DNA of 64,000 bases, from assembly GCF_023823685.1 (NCBI RefSeq), contig NZ_JAMXBF010000001.1:310001-374000 (forward strand), in the 5' to 3' direction. This document shows positions 29,933 to 37,842 of the stretch, one piece after another; the stretch's first letter is position 1, and each line of letters starts with the position of its first letter. Source of the stretch: Pseudomonas subflava (GTDB lineage: Bacteria; Pseudomonadota; Gammaproteobacteria; Pseudomonadales; Pseudomonadaceae). Position numbers and translations under genes: made by a program. The notes beneath the pieces were generated by a model. The model saw nothing but the letters and a program-made list of their open reading frames with translations. It ran no database searches and had not been told where the DNA came from.

Positions 29933-30070
29933 TCGCTTCTCTCCTCGACGGCAGTTGAGCGCGGAGCGGCAGGCCAAGGCGTGGCGGGCCGCAGCGTGAT
30001 GTAGAGAGTTTTGGAGCCTCGATTCCCAGCCCCTGTTGCCCTTGGTTGGGCAGGGCGTGAGGCGAGTCGT

Positions 30071-30517
30071 TCAGCCGGCGAATGCCCAGCCGTTGTTGCG
30101 GTTGTGCAGGTAGATGAAGACGTTCTCGCTCTTGTCGCGAGCGACGCCGGCGGTGCCCCAGGGGAAGTCGTTCTGCTCGCCGAGCCGGGCGGTCAGCCAA
30201 TGGCGGTGCAGGCGTTCTCGCCGTGGCAGGGCGGCGTCGAAGTCGTCGTCGCTATCGGCCGGGTCTTTCAGCGTGAGGAACAGGCTGACCAGTCGCTCCT
30301 CTTCGAAGCGCAGGCTCAGTTCGATGTCCAGGAGTCCGTCCCGTAGCGCAAGGTGGGCGAAGTGGCAGGACACCTGGCGCTCCAGGACCTGAACCGGGCG
30401 CGGTTCGTCGAGGCGGAAGTCCGCGCCCAGGTCGGCCGGCGTGGTGGCCGGGGTGATGAGCCCCTCGCCGAGGTGCAGGTGCCCGGTGGCAGGATCGATA
30501 CGCACGAACTGGCTCAA
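30071..30517 (-). CDS. Conserved hypothetical protein coupled to the AraC regulator
   Basis: This protein has 148 residues, no signal peptide or membrane helix, and is acidic. I do not recognise the fold; segments such as FEEERLVSLFLTLKDPADSDDD and NDFPWGTAGVARDKSENVFIYL look globular. The start is TTG at 30517 with AGGA upstream, overlapping the TGA of the AraC gene as TTGA, the non-ATG equivalent of ATGA coupling. A later GTG is possible. The tight coupling suggests the two act together. Confidence 0.6.
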   Translation of the reverse strand: MSQFVRIDPATGHLHLGEGLITPATTPADLGADFRLDEPRPVQVLERQVSCHFAHLALRDGLLDIELSLRFEEERLVSLFLTLKDPADSDDDFDAALPRRERLHRHWLTARLGEQNDFPWGTAGVARDKSENVFIYLHNRNNGWAFAG

Positions 30518-31512
30518 TTTTCCTGCGCCCGATAGGCACCGGGAGTGAGGCCTGTCCACTTCTTGAATGCGCGGTGGAAGGCCGAGGGTTCGGAGAAGCC
30601 GAGCTGCTCGGCGATGGCCTGGATCGACAGCTCGTCGCGGCCCAGGTGGTAGATGGCCAGGTCGCGGCGCAGGTGGTCCTTGAGCTCCTGGAAGCTGCTG
30701 CCTTCCTCGCGCAGGTGGCGGCGCAGGGTCTGCGGGCTGATGTGCAGCTGGGCGGCGACGCTCTCCAGGTCCGGCCAGTGCGCGCAGTCGCGGCCGAGCA
30801 GGCGGCGCAGGCGGCCGGTCAGGCTGTCGCCGCCGTCCGGACGGGCCAGCAAATCGGCCGGCGAGTGTTCGAGAAACTGCTTGAGCGTTCGCTCGTCCTG
30901 CAGCAGCGGCATGGCCAGGTAGCGGCCGTGGAACAGCAGGCTGGTGCTCGCGGCGTCGAAGCGCCGCGGGCAGGGGTAGAGCAGGTCGTACTCGCCGCTG
31001 TGGGCGGGTTCCGGGTAGGTGAAGGTCGCCTCGTCCAGGCGGATGCGCTGGCCGATCAGCCAGCTGCCGAGGCGATGCCAGATCACCAGCAGGCTCTCGG
31101 TGAGGAAGTGGTCCGGGTCCCACAGGGCCGAGCTGTCGAGGGTCAGGCGCACCTGCTCGCCCTCGCGCTGCAACTGTACGCGCGGCGCATCCGGGAACAG
31201 GCCGTAGAACAGCATGCCGCGCACCAGGGCCTTTTCCAGGCTGTGGCAGTGGATGATGGCGTGGCACATCATGGCGAAGGTGCCGCGCTTGCTGGGGATG
31301 ACGCCGAAGCCCATGTACTCGTCGTCGAGCAGCGCCCACAGGCCCTGCAGCAGGCGGGTGAACTGCTCGGGGGCGATGCGCGCGCGCGGTTCGTCGAGCA
31401 GCGCCGGCTGGATGCCCACTTCGCGCAGCAGGGCAGCGTAGTTGTAGCCCTGGCGGTCGGCGCCGCGCAAGGCGGCGCGGACGAAGTGGCTGGCGATGGT
31501 GCGTTCGCGCAT
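30514..31512 (-). CDS. AraC-family transcriptional regulator
   Basis: This regulator has 332 residues. The N-terminal half is of the arabinose-binding-like/OruR-type effector domain (MGFGVIPSKRGTFAMMCHAI). The C-terminal double helix-turn-helix (about 230-330) includes LHISPQTLRRHLREEGSSFQELKD and IAEQLGFSEPSAFHRAFKKWTGLTPGAYR. The start is uncertain: ATG 31512 (MRERTIASHF) is preferred from family N-termini, with 31554 and 31590 in frame upstream. It is followed by an overlapping small gene. The effector is unknown. Confidence 0.85.
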   Translation of the reverse strand: MRERTIASHFVRAALRGADRQGYNYAALLREVGIQPALLDEPRARIAPEQFTRLLQGLWALLDDEYMGFGVIPSKRGTFAMMCHAIIHCHSLEKALVRGMLFYGLFPDAPRVQLQREGEQVRLTLDSSALWDPDHFLTESLLVIWHRLGSWLIGQRIRLDEATFTYPEPAHSGEYDLLYPCPRRFDAASTSLLFHGRYLAMPLLQDERTLKQFLEHSPADLLARPDGGDSLTGRLRRLLGRDCAHWPDLESVAAQLHISPQTLRRHLREEGSSFQELKDHLRRDLAIYHLGRDELSIQAIAEQLGFSEPSAFHRAFKKWTGLTPGAYRAQEN

Positions 31513-31594
31513 GGCGTGGCTCGGCGTGAAGGTGCCCGGATGGTAAGGCGGCATGGCGGGGTGGAACAAGTTTCGTGGGCGAGGCGTCAACAGC

Positions 31595-31694
31595 CCCTCA
31601 CCCTAGCCCTCTCCCGGAGGGAGAGGGGATATAAGTCCGAGGCTGCGGAAGTCAGTCACCCCTCTACCTTCGGGAGAGGGGCCGGGGGTGAGGG
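31595..31694. repeat. REP/MITE-like imperfect inverted repeat
   Basis: The left arm (31595-31628, beginning CCCTCACCCTAGCCCTCTCC) and the right arm (31659-31694, ending GGCCGGGGGTGAGGG) are imperfect inverted copies flanking 30 bp. The CCCTCACCC...GAGAGGG type is a frequent dispersed element in pseudomonad genomes. It lies between the AraC gene and the end of the nitrite operon and could act as a 3' mRNA structure. Confidence 0.65.
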
Positions 31695-31712
31695 TGTGTT
31701 GGTCTGCAGAGA

Positions 31713-33431
31713 TCAACGACTCAGCAGTTGCCAGCCGAGCAGGGCGGCCAGGATCAGGCTGGCGCCGCGCCAGAACAGCAGCGGGTTGCGTTCCAGCAAC
31801 GGTGGGCGGGCGCGGTCGAGGTATTCGGCGCTGGGCTGGCGCAGGTCGTGGACGAATTCGGAGAGCTCGGCGTGGCGCCGGTTCGGGTCGGGGTGCAGGG
31901 CCTTGCGTAGCACTTCGTCGATCCAGGGTGGGATGCTGCGCTCGGCATCCTGCACCGAGTGGTAGATCAGGCGCAGTTGCTCGCTGCGGTTGCGGCACTT
32001 GGCGACTTCCGCGCCGTAGGGCAGGCGGCCGCTGAGCAGCTGGTAGGTGATCACGGCCAGGGAGAACAGGTCCGAGCGCGGCGAGCCGGCCTCGCCGATG
32101 AAGTATTCCGGAGCCATGTACTGCAGGGTGCCCGGCAGCGGGTTCTGCACGCGCTGCGGGGCCTGCTCGCTGAGCCCGGCGACCCGCGCCGAGCCGAAGT
32201 CGATCAGCCTGACGGTGCCGGTGGCGTCGATCAGCAGGTTATCCGGGCGCAGGTCCTGGTGCAGCATCTCCAGGCGGTGGAAGGCCTGCAGGCCACGGGC
32301 GATCTGCTCGACCAGGGCGCGCACTTTTTCTACGCCCGGCCGCGGGTTGTCGACCATCCACTGGCGCAGGGTCTGCCCCTCGATGTACTCGGTGATGCTG
32401 TACAGGTAGCTGCGTCGGCGGGTCTGCGCCGGAGCCTTGAGCACGTGGGCGCTGTCGATGCGGCGGGCGATCCATTCCTCGGTCAGAAGGCGCTCGAGGT
32501 GCGCGCGGTCGTGCTGCAGTTCGGTGGCCGGGGCCTTGAGCGCCACCGGTGTCTTGCCGTCCAGCGCCAGGTACACATGGCTGCGGCTGCTGGCGTGGAT
32601 CTCGCGCACGATGCGGTAGCCGTCGAACTCCATACGAGCCTGCAGCAGTGGCGGCAGGGCCAGGTCGCCGACCCGTTGCTGCAGCTCGCCGGCATCCTGG
32701 CGTGGCAGTTGGTCGATGCGCACCAGTTGCACGGTGAGGTTGTCGTCGCTGCCACGCGAGTAGGCCTGCTGCACCAGGGTGCGGGCGGCACCGTCCAGGT
32801 CGTCGCCATAGGCGCGGATCAGGGCAGCCATGGCGGCTGGTTCGAGGTATTCGTGCACGCCATCGCTGGTCAGCAGGAAGATGTCGCCCGGCTCCAGGGC
32901 CAGCTGGCGATAGTCCAGCTCCAGGTGCGGACCCACGCCGAGGGCGCGGCTGAGGTAGCTGGTGTCGCGCGAGACCCACAGGCGGTGGTCCTCGGTCAGG
33001 CGTTCCAGGGCGCCGTCGCGCAGGCGCTGGATGCGTGTGTCGCCGGCATGGAACAGGTGCGCGGTGGTGGCCTTGAGTACCAGGGCGCTGAGGGTGCAGA
33101 CGTAGCCGCGGTCCATGTCGTAGCGGTACTGGCTCTGCCGCGTCTGCGCGTGCAGCCAGGAGTTGGCGGCCATCAGTACGCGCCAGGCGGACCTCTTCAC
33201 CGACCAGGCGTCGGAGGTGCAGTAGTAGTCTTCGAGGAAGCTGGTCACCGCCGCCTCGCTGGCCACATGGCTGACCGAGCTGCTGCCGATGCCGTCGGCC
33301 AGGGCGATGGCGATGCCCTTGGTGGAGAGCTGGGGTTCGTCGGGGATGCACAGGCCGTGGAAGTCCTGGTTGACCTCCTTGCGCCCCTTGTCGGAGTGCT
33401 GGCCGACGGAAATCCGCAGCTGATTACTCAT
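31713..33431 (-). CDS. PP2C phosphatase-Ser/Thr kinase fusion with C-terminal membrane anchor
   Basis: This signalling protein of 572 residues carries both opposing activities. An N-terminal PP2C domain (about 1-245) has RKEVNQDF, IALADGIGSS, LLTSDGVHEYL and SDDNLTVQLV, the usual metal-binding Asp positions. A eukaryotic-like kinase domain (about 265-530) has the ATP Lys in VALKAP, catalytic loop HQDLRPDNLLI (Arg in place of the common Lys), IDFG and an APE-like APEYF. A hydrophobic C-terminal helix (LLFWRGASLILAALLGWQLL) anchors it. It lies 43 bp after the nitrite channel, last in the nir operon; a Ser/Thr kinase beside nirBD is also known in P. aeruginosa. Target unknown. Confidence 0.9.
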   Translation of the reverse strand: MSNQLRISVGQHSDKGRKEVNQDFHGLCIPDEPQLSTKGIAIALADGIGSSSVSHVASEAAVTSFLEDYYCTSDAWSVKRSAWRVLMAANSWLHAQTRQSQYRYDMDRGYVCTLSALVLKATTAHLFHAGDTRIQRLRDGALERLTEDHRLWVSRDTSYLSRALGVGPHLELDYRQLALEPGDIFLLTSDGVHEYLEPAAMAALIRAYGDDLDGAARTLVQQAYSRGSDDNLTVQLVRIDQLPRQDAGELQQRVGDLALPPLLQARMEFDGYRIVREIHASSRSHVYLALDGKTPVALKAPATELQHDRAHLERLLTEEWIARRIDSAHVLKAPAQTRRRSYLYSITEYIEGQTLRQWMVDNPRPGVEKVRALVEQIARGLQAFHRLEMLHQDLRPDNLLIDATGTVRLIDFGSARVAGLSEQAPQRVQNPLPGTLQYMAPEYFIGEAGSPRSDLFSLAVITYQLLSGRLPYGAEVAKCRNRSEQLRLIYHSVQDAERSIPPWIDEVLRKALHPDPNRRHAELSEFVHDLRQPSAEYLDRARPPLLERNPLLFWRGASLILAALLGWQLLSR

Positions 33432-33474
33432 ACGATGTGCGCGTGGGCCCCGCCGGCTGGCGGGGCCGCGGGGC

Positions 33475-34287
33475 TCAGACGAAGGAGCGCTTCGGCGCGG
33501 TCTTCACATGGGTGGCGTAGAGCGTCAGGCCGGTGAAGGCCAGGCCGCCGACCAGGTTGCCCAGGGCGGTGGGGATCTCGTTCCACAGCATGTAGTCCAT
33601 CACCGAGAAGTCGCCGCCCATGATCATCGCCGAGGGGAACAGGAACATGTTTACCACCGAGTGCTCGAAGCCCATGTAGAAGAACAGCATGATCGGCATC
33701 CACATGGCGATGGTCTTGCCGCTGACGGCGGTGGAGATCATCGCGCCGACCACGCCCAGGGACACCATCCAGTTGCACAGCATGCCGCGCAGGAAGATGG
33801 TCAGCCAGCCGGCCGCGCCGTACTCGGCATAGCCCAGGGTGCGGGCCTCGCCGATGTGCGAGATCTTCTCGCCGATCGCGCCGGGTTCGGTAGAGAAGCC
33901 CATGGTGAAGACGAAGGCCATCATGAAGGCCACCGTCAGCGCGCCGGCGAAGTTGCCGCAGAACACCAGGCCCCAGTTCTTCAGTACGCCGCCGACGGTG
34001 ACGCCGGGGCGCTTGTCCAGCAGGGCCAGCGGGGTGAGCACGAAGACCCCGGTGAGCAGGTCGAAGCCCATCAGGTAGAGCATGACGAAACCGACCGGGA
34101 ACAGCATCGCGCCCACTAGCGGCGAGCCGGTCTGCACGGTGATGCTGACGGCGAACACGGCGGCGAGCGAGAGGATGGCGCCGGCCATGAAGGCGCGGAT
34201 CAGGGTGTCGCGAGTGGACATGTAGATCTTCGATTCGCCGGCATCGACCATCTTGCTGGCGAACTCGGCGGGGACCAGGTAGGACAT
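33475..34287 (-). CDS. nirC: Formate/nitrite transporter family channel, NirC-like
   Basis: This FNT-family membrane protein has 270 residues and about six transmembrane segments, starting FMAGAILSLAAVFAVS. Family signatures include GNFAGALTVAFM and the later helix FYMGFEHSVVNMFLFP with the central conserved His. It is placed between nirD and the kinase, which points to nitrite as the substrate; formate cannot be excluded from sequence. It replaces the NasA-type nitrate importer seen beside nirBD in P. aeruginosa. Confidence 0.85.
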   Translation of the reverse strand: MSYLVPAEFASKMVDAGESKIYMSTRDTLIRAFMAGAILSLAAVFAVSITVQTGSPLVGAMLFPVGFVMLYLMGFDLLTGVFVLTPLALLDKRPGVTVGGVLKNWGLVFCGNFAGALTVAFMMAFVFTMGFSTEPGAIGEKISHIGEARTLGYAEYGAAGWLTIFLRGMLCNWMVSLGVVGAMISTAVSGKTIAMWMPIMLFFYMGFEHSVVNMFLFPSAMIMGGDFSVMDYMLWNEIPTALGNLVGGLAFTGLTLYATHVKTAPKRSFV

Positions 34288-34339
34288 GGCTAGGTTCTCT
34301 GTCGTAGGGATAGGCGCCGCCCGGGGCGGCGCGATGGAC

Positions 34340-34690
34340 TCAGCGGAGGATTTCCACCCGCTCGCCGTGCAGCCGCACCGGCCATACCGGCAGCTGCTGG
34401 TCGGGGTATTCCAGGCAGCCGCCGTCGTGCAGCCGGTAGTGCTGCTTGTACAGCGGCGAGGCGATCACCAGCTCGCCCTGCAGATGACCGACGATGCCGC
34501 GGCCGATGACATTGGCGCCGGACTTGGGGTCGCGGTTGCCGATGGCGAAGACCTTCTGCTCTGTCTCGGGCAGGTAGAACAGGGCGACCTGCTCGCCGGC
34601 GGCCAGGGCGACCACGCCGGAGTTGGCCACCAGGTCGGCGGCGCTGCACAGCGGTTGCCAGGCGGCTTCGAGGTTGAGTGCGGTGTTCAT
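34340..34690 (-). CDS. nirD: Assimilatory nitrite reductase small subunit
   Basis: NirD has 116 residues and a Rieske-like fold that typically lacks the cluster ligands; here also no paired Cys-His motif is seen (GGCLEYPDQQLPVWPV). It assists NirB in NADH-dependent reduction of nitrite to ammonium. Its ATG overlaps the nirB stop by one base (TGATG). The FNT channel gene follows after 52 bp. Confidence 0.93.
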   Translation of the reverse strand: MNTALNLEAAWQPLCSAADLVANSGVVALAAGEQVALFYLPETEQKVFAIGNRDPKSGANVIGRGIVGHLQGELVIASPLYKQHYRLHDGGCLEYPDQQLPVWPVRLHGERVEILR

Positions 34691-37248
34691 CAGACGGTCT
34701 CCTCGGTGACGGGAATCAGGTGCAGTTCATCGGCGCGGGCCGGGCGGCGCTGGCCGCGTTCGCGGACGAAGTGGATGTCCGGGTCGCCGCCGTGCTCGTT
34801 GACGAAGGTGCGGAAGCGCTTGAGCTTCTCCTCGTCCTTCAACGCGTTGGCCCATTCGCATTCGTAGCGGTCGACCACCAGCTGCATCTGCGCTTCCAGC
34901 TCGTCGCCCAGTCCCAGGCTGTCGTTGATCACTACGTCTTGCAGGTAGGCCAGGCCACCTTCCAGCGATTCGCGCCACACCGAGGTGCGCTGCAGCTTGT
35001 CGGCGGTGCGGATGTAGAACATCAGCACGCGGTCGATGTAGCGCACCAGGGTGGCGTCATCCAGATCGGTGGCGAACAGCTCGGCGTGGCGCGGGCGCAT
35101 GCCGCCGTTGCCGCAGACGTAGAGGTTCCAGCCGTTCTCGGTGGCGATCACGCCGATGTCCTTGCTCTGCGCCTCGGCGCATTCGCGGGTGCAGCCGGAG
35201 ACGGCGAACTTGATCTTGTGCGGCGAGCGCAGGCCCTTGTAGCGGTCCTCCAGCAGCAGCGCCATGCCGACGCTGTCCTGCACGCCGTAGCGGCACCAGG
35301 TGCTGCCGACGCAGCTCTTCACGGTACGCAGCGACTTGCCGTAGGCGTGGCCGGTCTCGAAGCCGGCGGCGATCAGCTCGCCCCAGATTTCCGGCAGCTC
35401 GTGCAGCTGGGCGCCGAACAGGTCGATGCGCTGGCCGCCGGTGATCTTGGTGTAGAGGTCGTATTTCTTCGCCACCGCGCCGATGGCGATCAGGCCTTCC
35501 GGGGTGATCTCGCCACCGGGGATGCGCGGTACTACCGAGTAGGTACCGTTCTTCTGCATGTTGGCCATGAAGGTGTCGTTGGTGTCCTGCAGCGGCACCA
35601 GCGCCGGGTTCATGATCGGCTTGTTCCAGCAGGAGGCGAGGATCGAACCCACGGCCGGCTTGCAGATGTCGCAGCCGACATGGCCCTTGCCGTGCTTGGC
35701 CAGCAGCTCCTCGAAGCTCTCGATGTTCTCCACGCGGACGAAGTGGTAGAGCTCCTGGCGGGTGTAGGCGAAGTGCTCGCACAGGCTCTTGTCGACTTCC
35801 ACGCCGCGGGCGGTGAGTTCGTGCTCGACCACCTGCTTGAGCAGCGCCGCGCAGCCGCCGCAGCCGGTGGCCGCCTTGGTGCAGGCCTTGACCCCGGCGA
35901 TGTCGCTGCAGCCGCCGTCGATGGCCGAGCAGATCGCGCCCTTGCTGACGTTGTGGCAGGAACAGATGGTGGCGGTATCCGGCAGGGCATCGGCGCCCAG
36001 CGCCGGGGCGCCTTCGCCGGCCGGCATGATCAGGCTGGCCGGATCTTCCGGCAGCTTGATGCCGTTCTGCGCGTACTGCAGCAGGGTGTCGTAGTAGCTG
36101 TTGTCGCCGACCAGCACGGCGCCCAGCACCTGCTTGCCGTCGGCGGATACGACCAGACGGCGGTAGCTGGAGGTGGCTTCGTCGATGTAGCGGTAGCTCT
36201 TGGCGCCGGGCATGGCGCCGTGGGCGTCGCCAATGGAGCCGACGTCGACGCCGAGCAGCTTGAGCTTGGTCGACATGTCCGCGCCCAGGAAGGGCGAGCC
36301 CTCCTGGCCGCACAGCTGGGCCGCCACCAGGCGCGCCATCTGGTAGCCGGGCGCGACGAGGCCGAAGATGCTGCCGTTCCACGCCGCGCACTCGCCGATG
36401 GCGAAGATGTGTTCGTCGCTGGTCAGGCACTGGTCGTTGATGTTGATGCCGCCGCGCGGACCCAGCTCCAGGCCGCAGGCACGGGCCAGGGCGTCCTGCG
36501 GGCGGATGCCGGCGGAGAACACGATCAGGTCGGTCTCGAGGAAGTCTTCGCCGGCGAAGTTCATGCGGTAGCGGTACTCGCTGCCGGCGCTGATGCTCTG
36601 GGTGGCCTTGGACAGGTGCACGCCCACGCCCAGGTCCTCGATGCGCTGCTTGAGGGCGGCGCCGCCGAAGTCGTCCAGCTGCACCGGCATCAGGCGCGGG
36701 GCGAATTCCACCACGTGGGCTTCCAGGCCCAGGGACTTCAGCGCGTTGGCCGCTTCCAAGCCGAGCAGACCGCCGCCGACCACCACGCCGCGGCGCTTGC
36801 CGTTGGCGGCGGCGCGGATGCCGTCGAGGTCGTCGAGGGTGCGGTAGACCAGGCGCGAGTCGCCCTCGGCGCCGTCGATCGGCGGCACGAAGGGGTAGGA
36901 GCCGGTGGCCAGCACCAGCTTGTCATAGCCGAAGCGGCCCTTGGCGGTGACCACTTCGCGCTTGGCGCGGTCGATCTCCAGCACCTGGGCGCTGAGGTGC
37001 AGGGTCAGACCTTCCGCTTCATAGAGGGAGGCGGCACTCATGGCCAGGGACTCGGCATCGCGGCCGCCGAAGTATTCGGACAGGTGCACGCGGTCGTAGG
37101 CGCGCTGCGCTTCCTCGCCGAATACCTCGATGCGGTAGTGCGCCAGGGCGCCGCCCGCGAGCAGTTGCTCGACGCAGTGGTGGCCGACCATGCCGTTGCC
37201 GACGACGATCAGTCGTTGCTTGTCAGTGGTAGCTGCTGTGCTGTTCAT
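34690..37248 (-). CDS. nirB: Assimilatory nitrite reductase [NAD(P)H] large subunit
   Basis: This cytoplasmic siroheme enzyme has 852 residues. The N-terminal FAD/NADH module has LIVVGNGMVGHHCVEQL and GVVVGGGLLGLEAANAL. A BFD-like [2Fe-2S] domain has CSCHNVSKGAIC and CGGC. The C-terminal siroheme/[4Fe-4S] domain has CVGSTWCRYG and CTRECAEAQSKD with the four cluster Cys. A strong hairpin terminator lies 44 bp upstream inside the leader, and a sigma-54 promoter further up, so expression should respond to nitrogen status and to nitrate or nitrite. Confidence 0.97.
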   Translation of the reverse strand: MNSTAATTDKQRLIVVGNGMVGHHCVEQLLAGGALAHYRIEVFGEEAQRAYDRVHLSEYFGGRDAESLAMSAASLYEAEGLTLHLSAQVLEIDRAKREVVTAKGRFGYDKLVLATGSYPFVPPIDGAEGDSRLVYRTLDDLDGIRAAANGKRRGVVVGGGLLGLEAANALKSLGLEAHVVEFAPRLMPVQLDDFGGAALKQRIEDLGVGVHLSKATQSISAGSEYRYRMNFAGEDFLETDLIVFSAGIRPQDALARACGLELGPRGGININDQCLTSDEHIFAIGECAAWNGSIFGLVAPGYQMARLVAAQLCGQEGSPFLGADMSTKLKLLGVDVGSIGDAHGAMPGAKSYRYIDEATSSYRRLVVSADGKQVLGAVLVGDNSYYDTLLQYAQNGIKLPEDPASLIMPAGEGAPALGADALPDTATICSCHNVSKGAICSAIDGGCSDIAGVKACTKAATGCGGCAALLKQVVEHELTARGVEVDKSLCEHFAYTRQELYHFVRVENIESFEELLAKHGKGHVGCDICKPAVGSILASCWNKPIMNPALVPLQDTNDTFMANMQKNGTYSVVPRIPGGEITPEGLIAIGAVAKKYDLYTKITGGQRIDLFGAQLHELPEIWGELIAAGFETGHAYGKSLRTVKSCVGSTWCRYGVQDSVGMALLLEDRYKGLRSPHKIKFAVSGCTRECAEAQSKDIGVIATENGWNLYVCGNGGMRPRHAELFATDLDDATLVRYIDRVLMFYIRTADKLQRTSVWRESLEGGLAYLQDVVINDSLGLGDELEAQMQLVVDRYECEWANALKDEEKLKRFRTFVNEHGGDPDIHFVRERGQRRPARADELHLIPVTEETV

Positions 37249-37291
37249 AGCGTTTCCCGGCCAAAGCTCATCAGGTTTTTCCCCGGCAAAT

Positions 37292-37329
37292 AAAAAGGCG
37301 CCTGAAACCTCGCGGTCTCAGGCGCCTTT
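37292..37329 (-). terminator. Attenuator terminator in the nirB leader
   Basis: On the minus strand AAAGGCGCCTGA pairs perfectly (12 bp) with TCAGGCGCCTTT, followed by TTTTTA. The arms are 37318-37329 and 37294-37305. It sits between the predicted nirB start site and the nirB ATG, so it must be read through for expression. A smaller hairpin GGTGCC-CACGAA-GGCACC (37345-37362) lies just upstream. This is the layout of NasT/NasR-type antitermination leaders of nitrate or nitrite genes. Confidence 0.85.
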
Positions 37330-37412
37330 GCCTGTTCTATGCGGTGCCTTCGTGGGCACCTGGGTCCGTTTGCGATCGCCATTGATCGTCAGGACTGGCT
37401 CGCAGGGTCCTA

Positions 37413-37428
37413 TGCAGTGGCTGTGCCA
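37413..37428 (-). promoter_or_regulatory. Sigma-54 promoter of the nirB operon
   Basis: Minus-strand TGGCAC-AGCCA-CTGCA fits the -24/-12 consensus TGGCAC-N5-TTGCA with one mismatch and the obligatory 10-base GG-to-GC spacing. The start site would be near 37402, giving a leader of about 150 bases that contains the attenuator. NtrC is the expected activator for nitrogen assimilation genes. Confidence 0.72.
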
Positions 37429-37590
37429 GTTTGTTTCGGCACGGCCGCAGCCCAGTGCTGGCAAGGCCTGCAGCCGGTCTCGAGCCTATCTGCCAGCCAT
37501 GGGGGGGACCCAAAAGGAGGCGCTGGGCCGCTGCGCTGCCCCATTGTGATTCGTGCGCGCCGCGTCGAAGGCGTGTGCCCGATCGGGCTG

Positions 37591-37626
37591 GGCGGCATTT
37601 CGCCTCGGGGCTGGCGAAATGCCGCC
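37591..37626. promoter_or_regulatory. Paired activator sites upstream of dctA
   Basis: GGCGGCATTTCGCC (37591-37604) and its exact complement GGCGAAATGCCGCC (37613-37626) are 22 bp apart centre to centre. Each is itself a GGCG-N6-CGCC dyad. They lie about 80-110 bp upstream of the dctA -24 element, the usual place for an NtrC-type activator such as DctD. As RNA they could also form a 14-bp hairpin. Confidence 0.55.
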
Positions 37627-37702
37627 AGAAAGCCCTGTTTCGGCAGTTCTTTTATTAATCTAAGTCACTGTTTGGTAAGGGATTATTTGATTTTCATGCG
37701 GC

Positions 37703-37718
37703 TGGCATAGCGCTTGCG
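37703..37718 (+). promoter_or_regulatory. Sigma-54 promoter of dctA
   Basis: TGGCATAGCGCTTGCG has the -24 GG and -12 GC elements with exact 10-base spacing and a perfect TTGC. The start site would be near 37729. DctB/DctD-RpoN control of dctA is established in pseudomonads and rhizobia. Confidence 0.82.
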
Positions 37719-37748
37719 ATAGGTGCGGCAGACCCCGCAGCCGGGGCC

Positions 37749-37756
37749 AACAACAA
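37749..37756 (+). promoter_or_regulatory. Crc/Hfq CA motif in the dctA leader
   Basis: AACAACAA is a perfect AAnAAnAA motif about 20 bases after the predicted start site, though some 87 bases ahead of the ATG. Its distance from the ribosome binding site makes direct translational block less certain than at glpK. Confidence 0.45.
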
Positions 37757-37842
37757 ATCCCTCCACAGCAGGAGGGTTAGCACTTTGAGCAGCCGCGCGA
37801 TCACCGGGAAAGCGATGCGTCGGCGGCGAGCGAGGAACTGCC

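Noticed and set aside
37249..37402. Clear tandem ANTAR-binding hexaloops in the nirB leader
   Set aside because: One hairpin with a six-base loop is seen (CACGAA), but I could not find a convincing second hairpin with the conserved A1/G4 loop, so only the attenuator itself is claimed.
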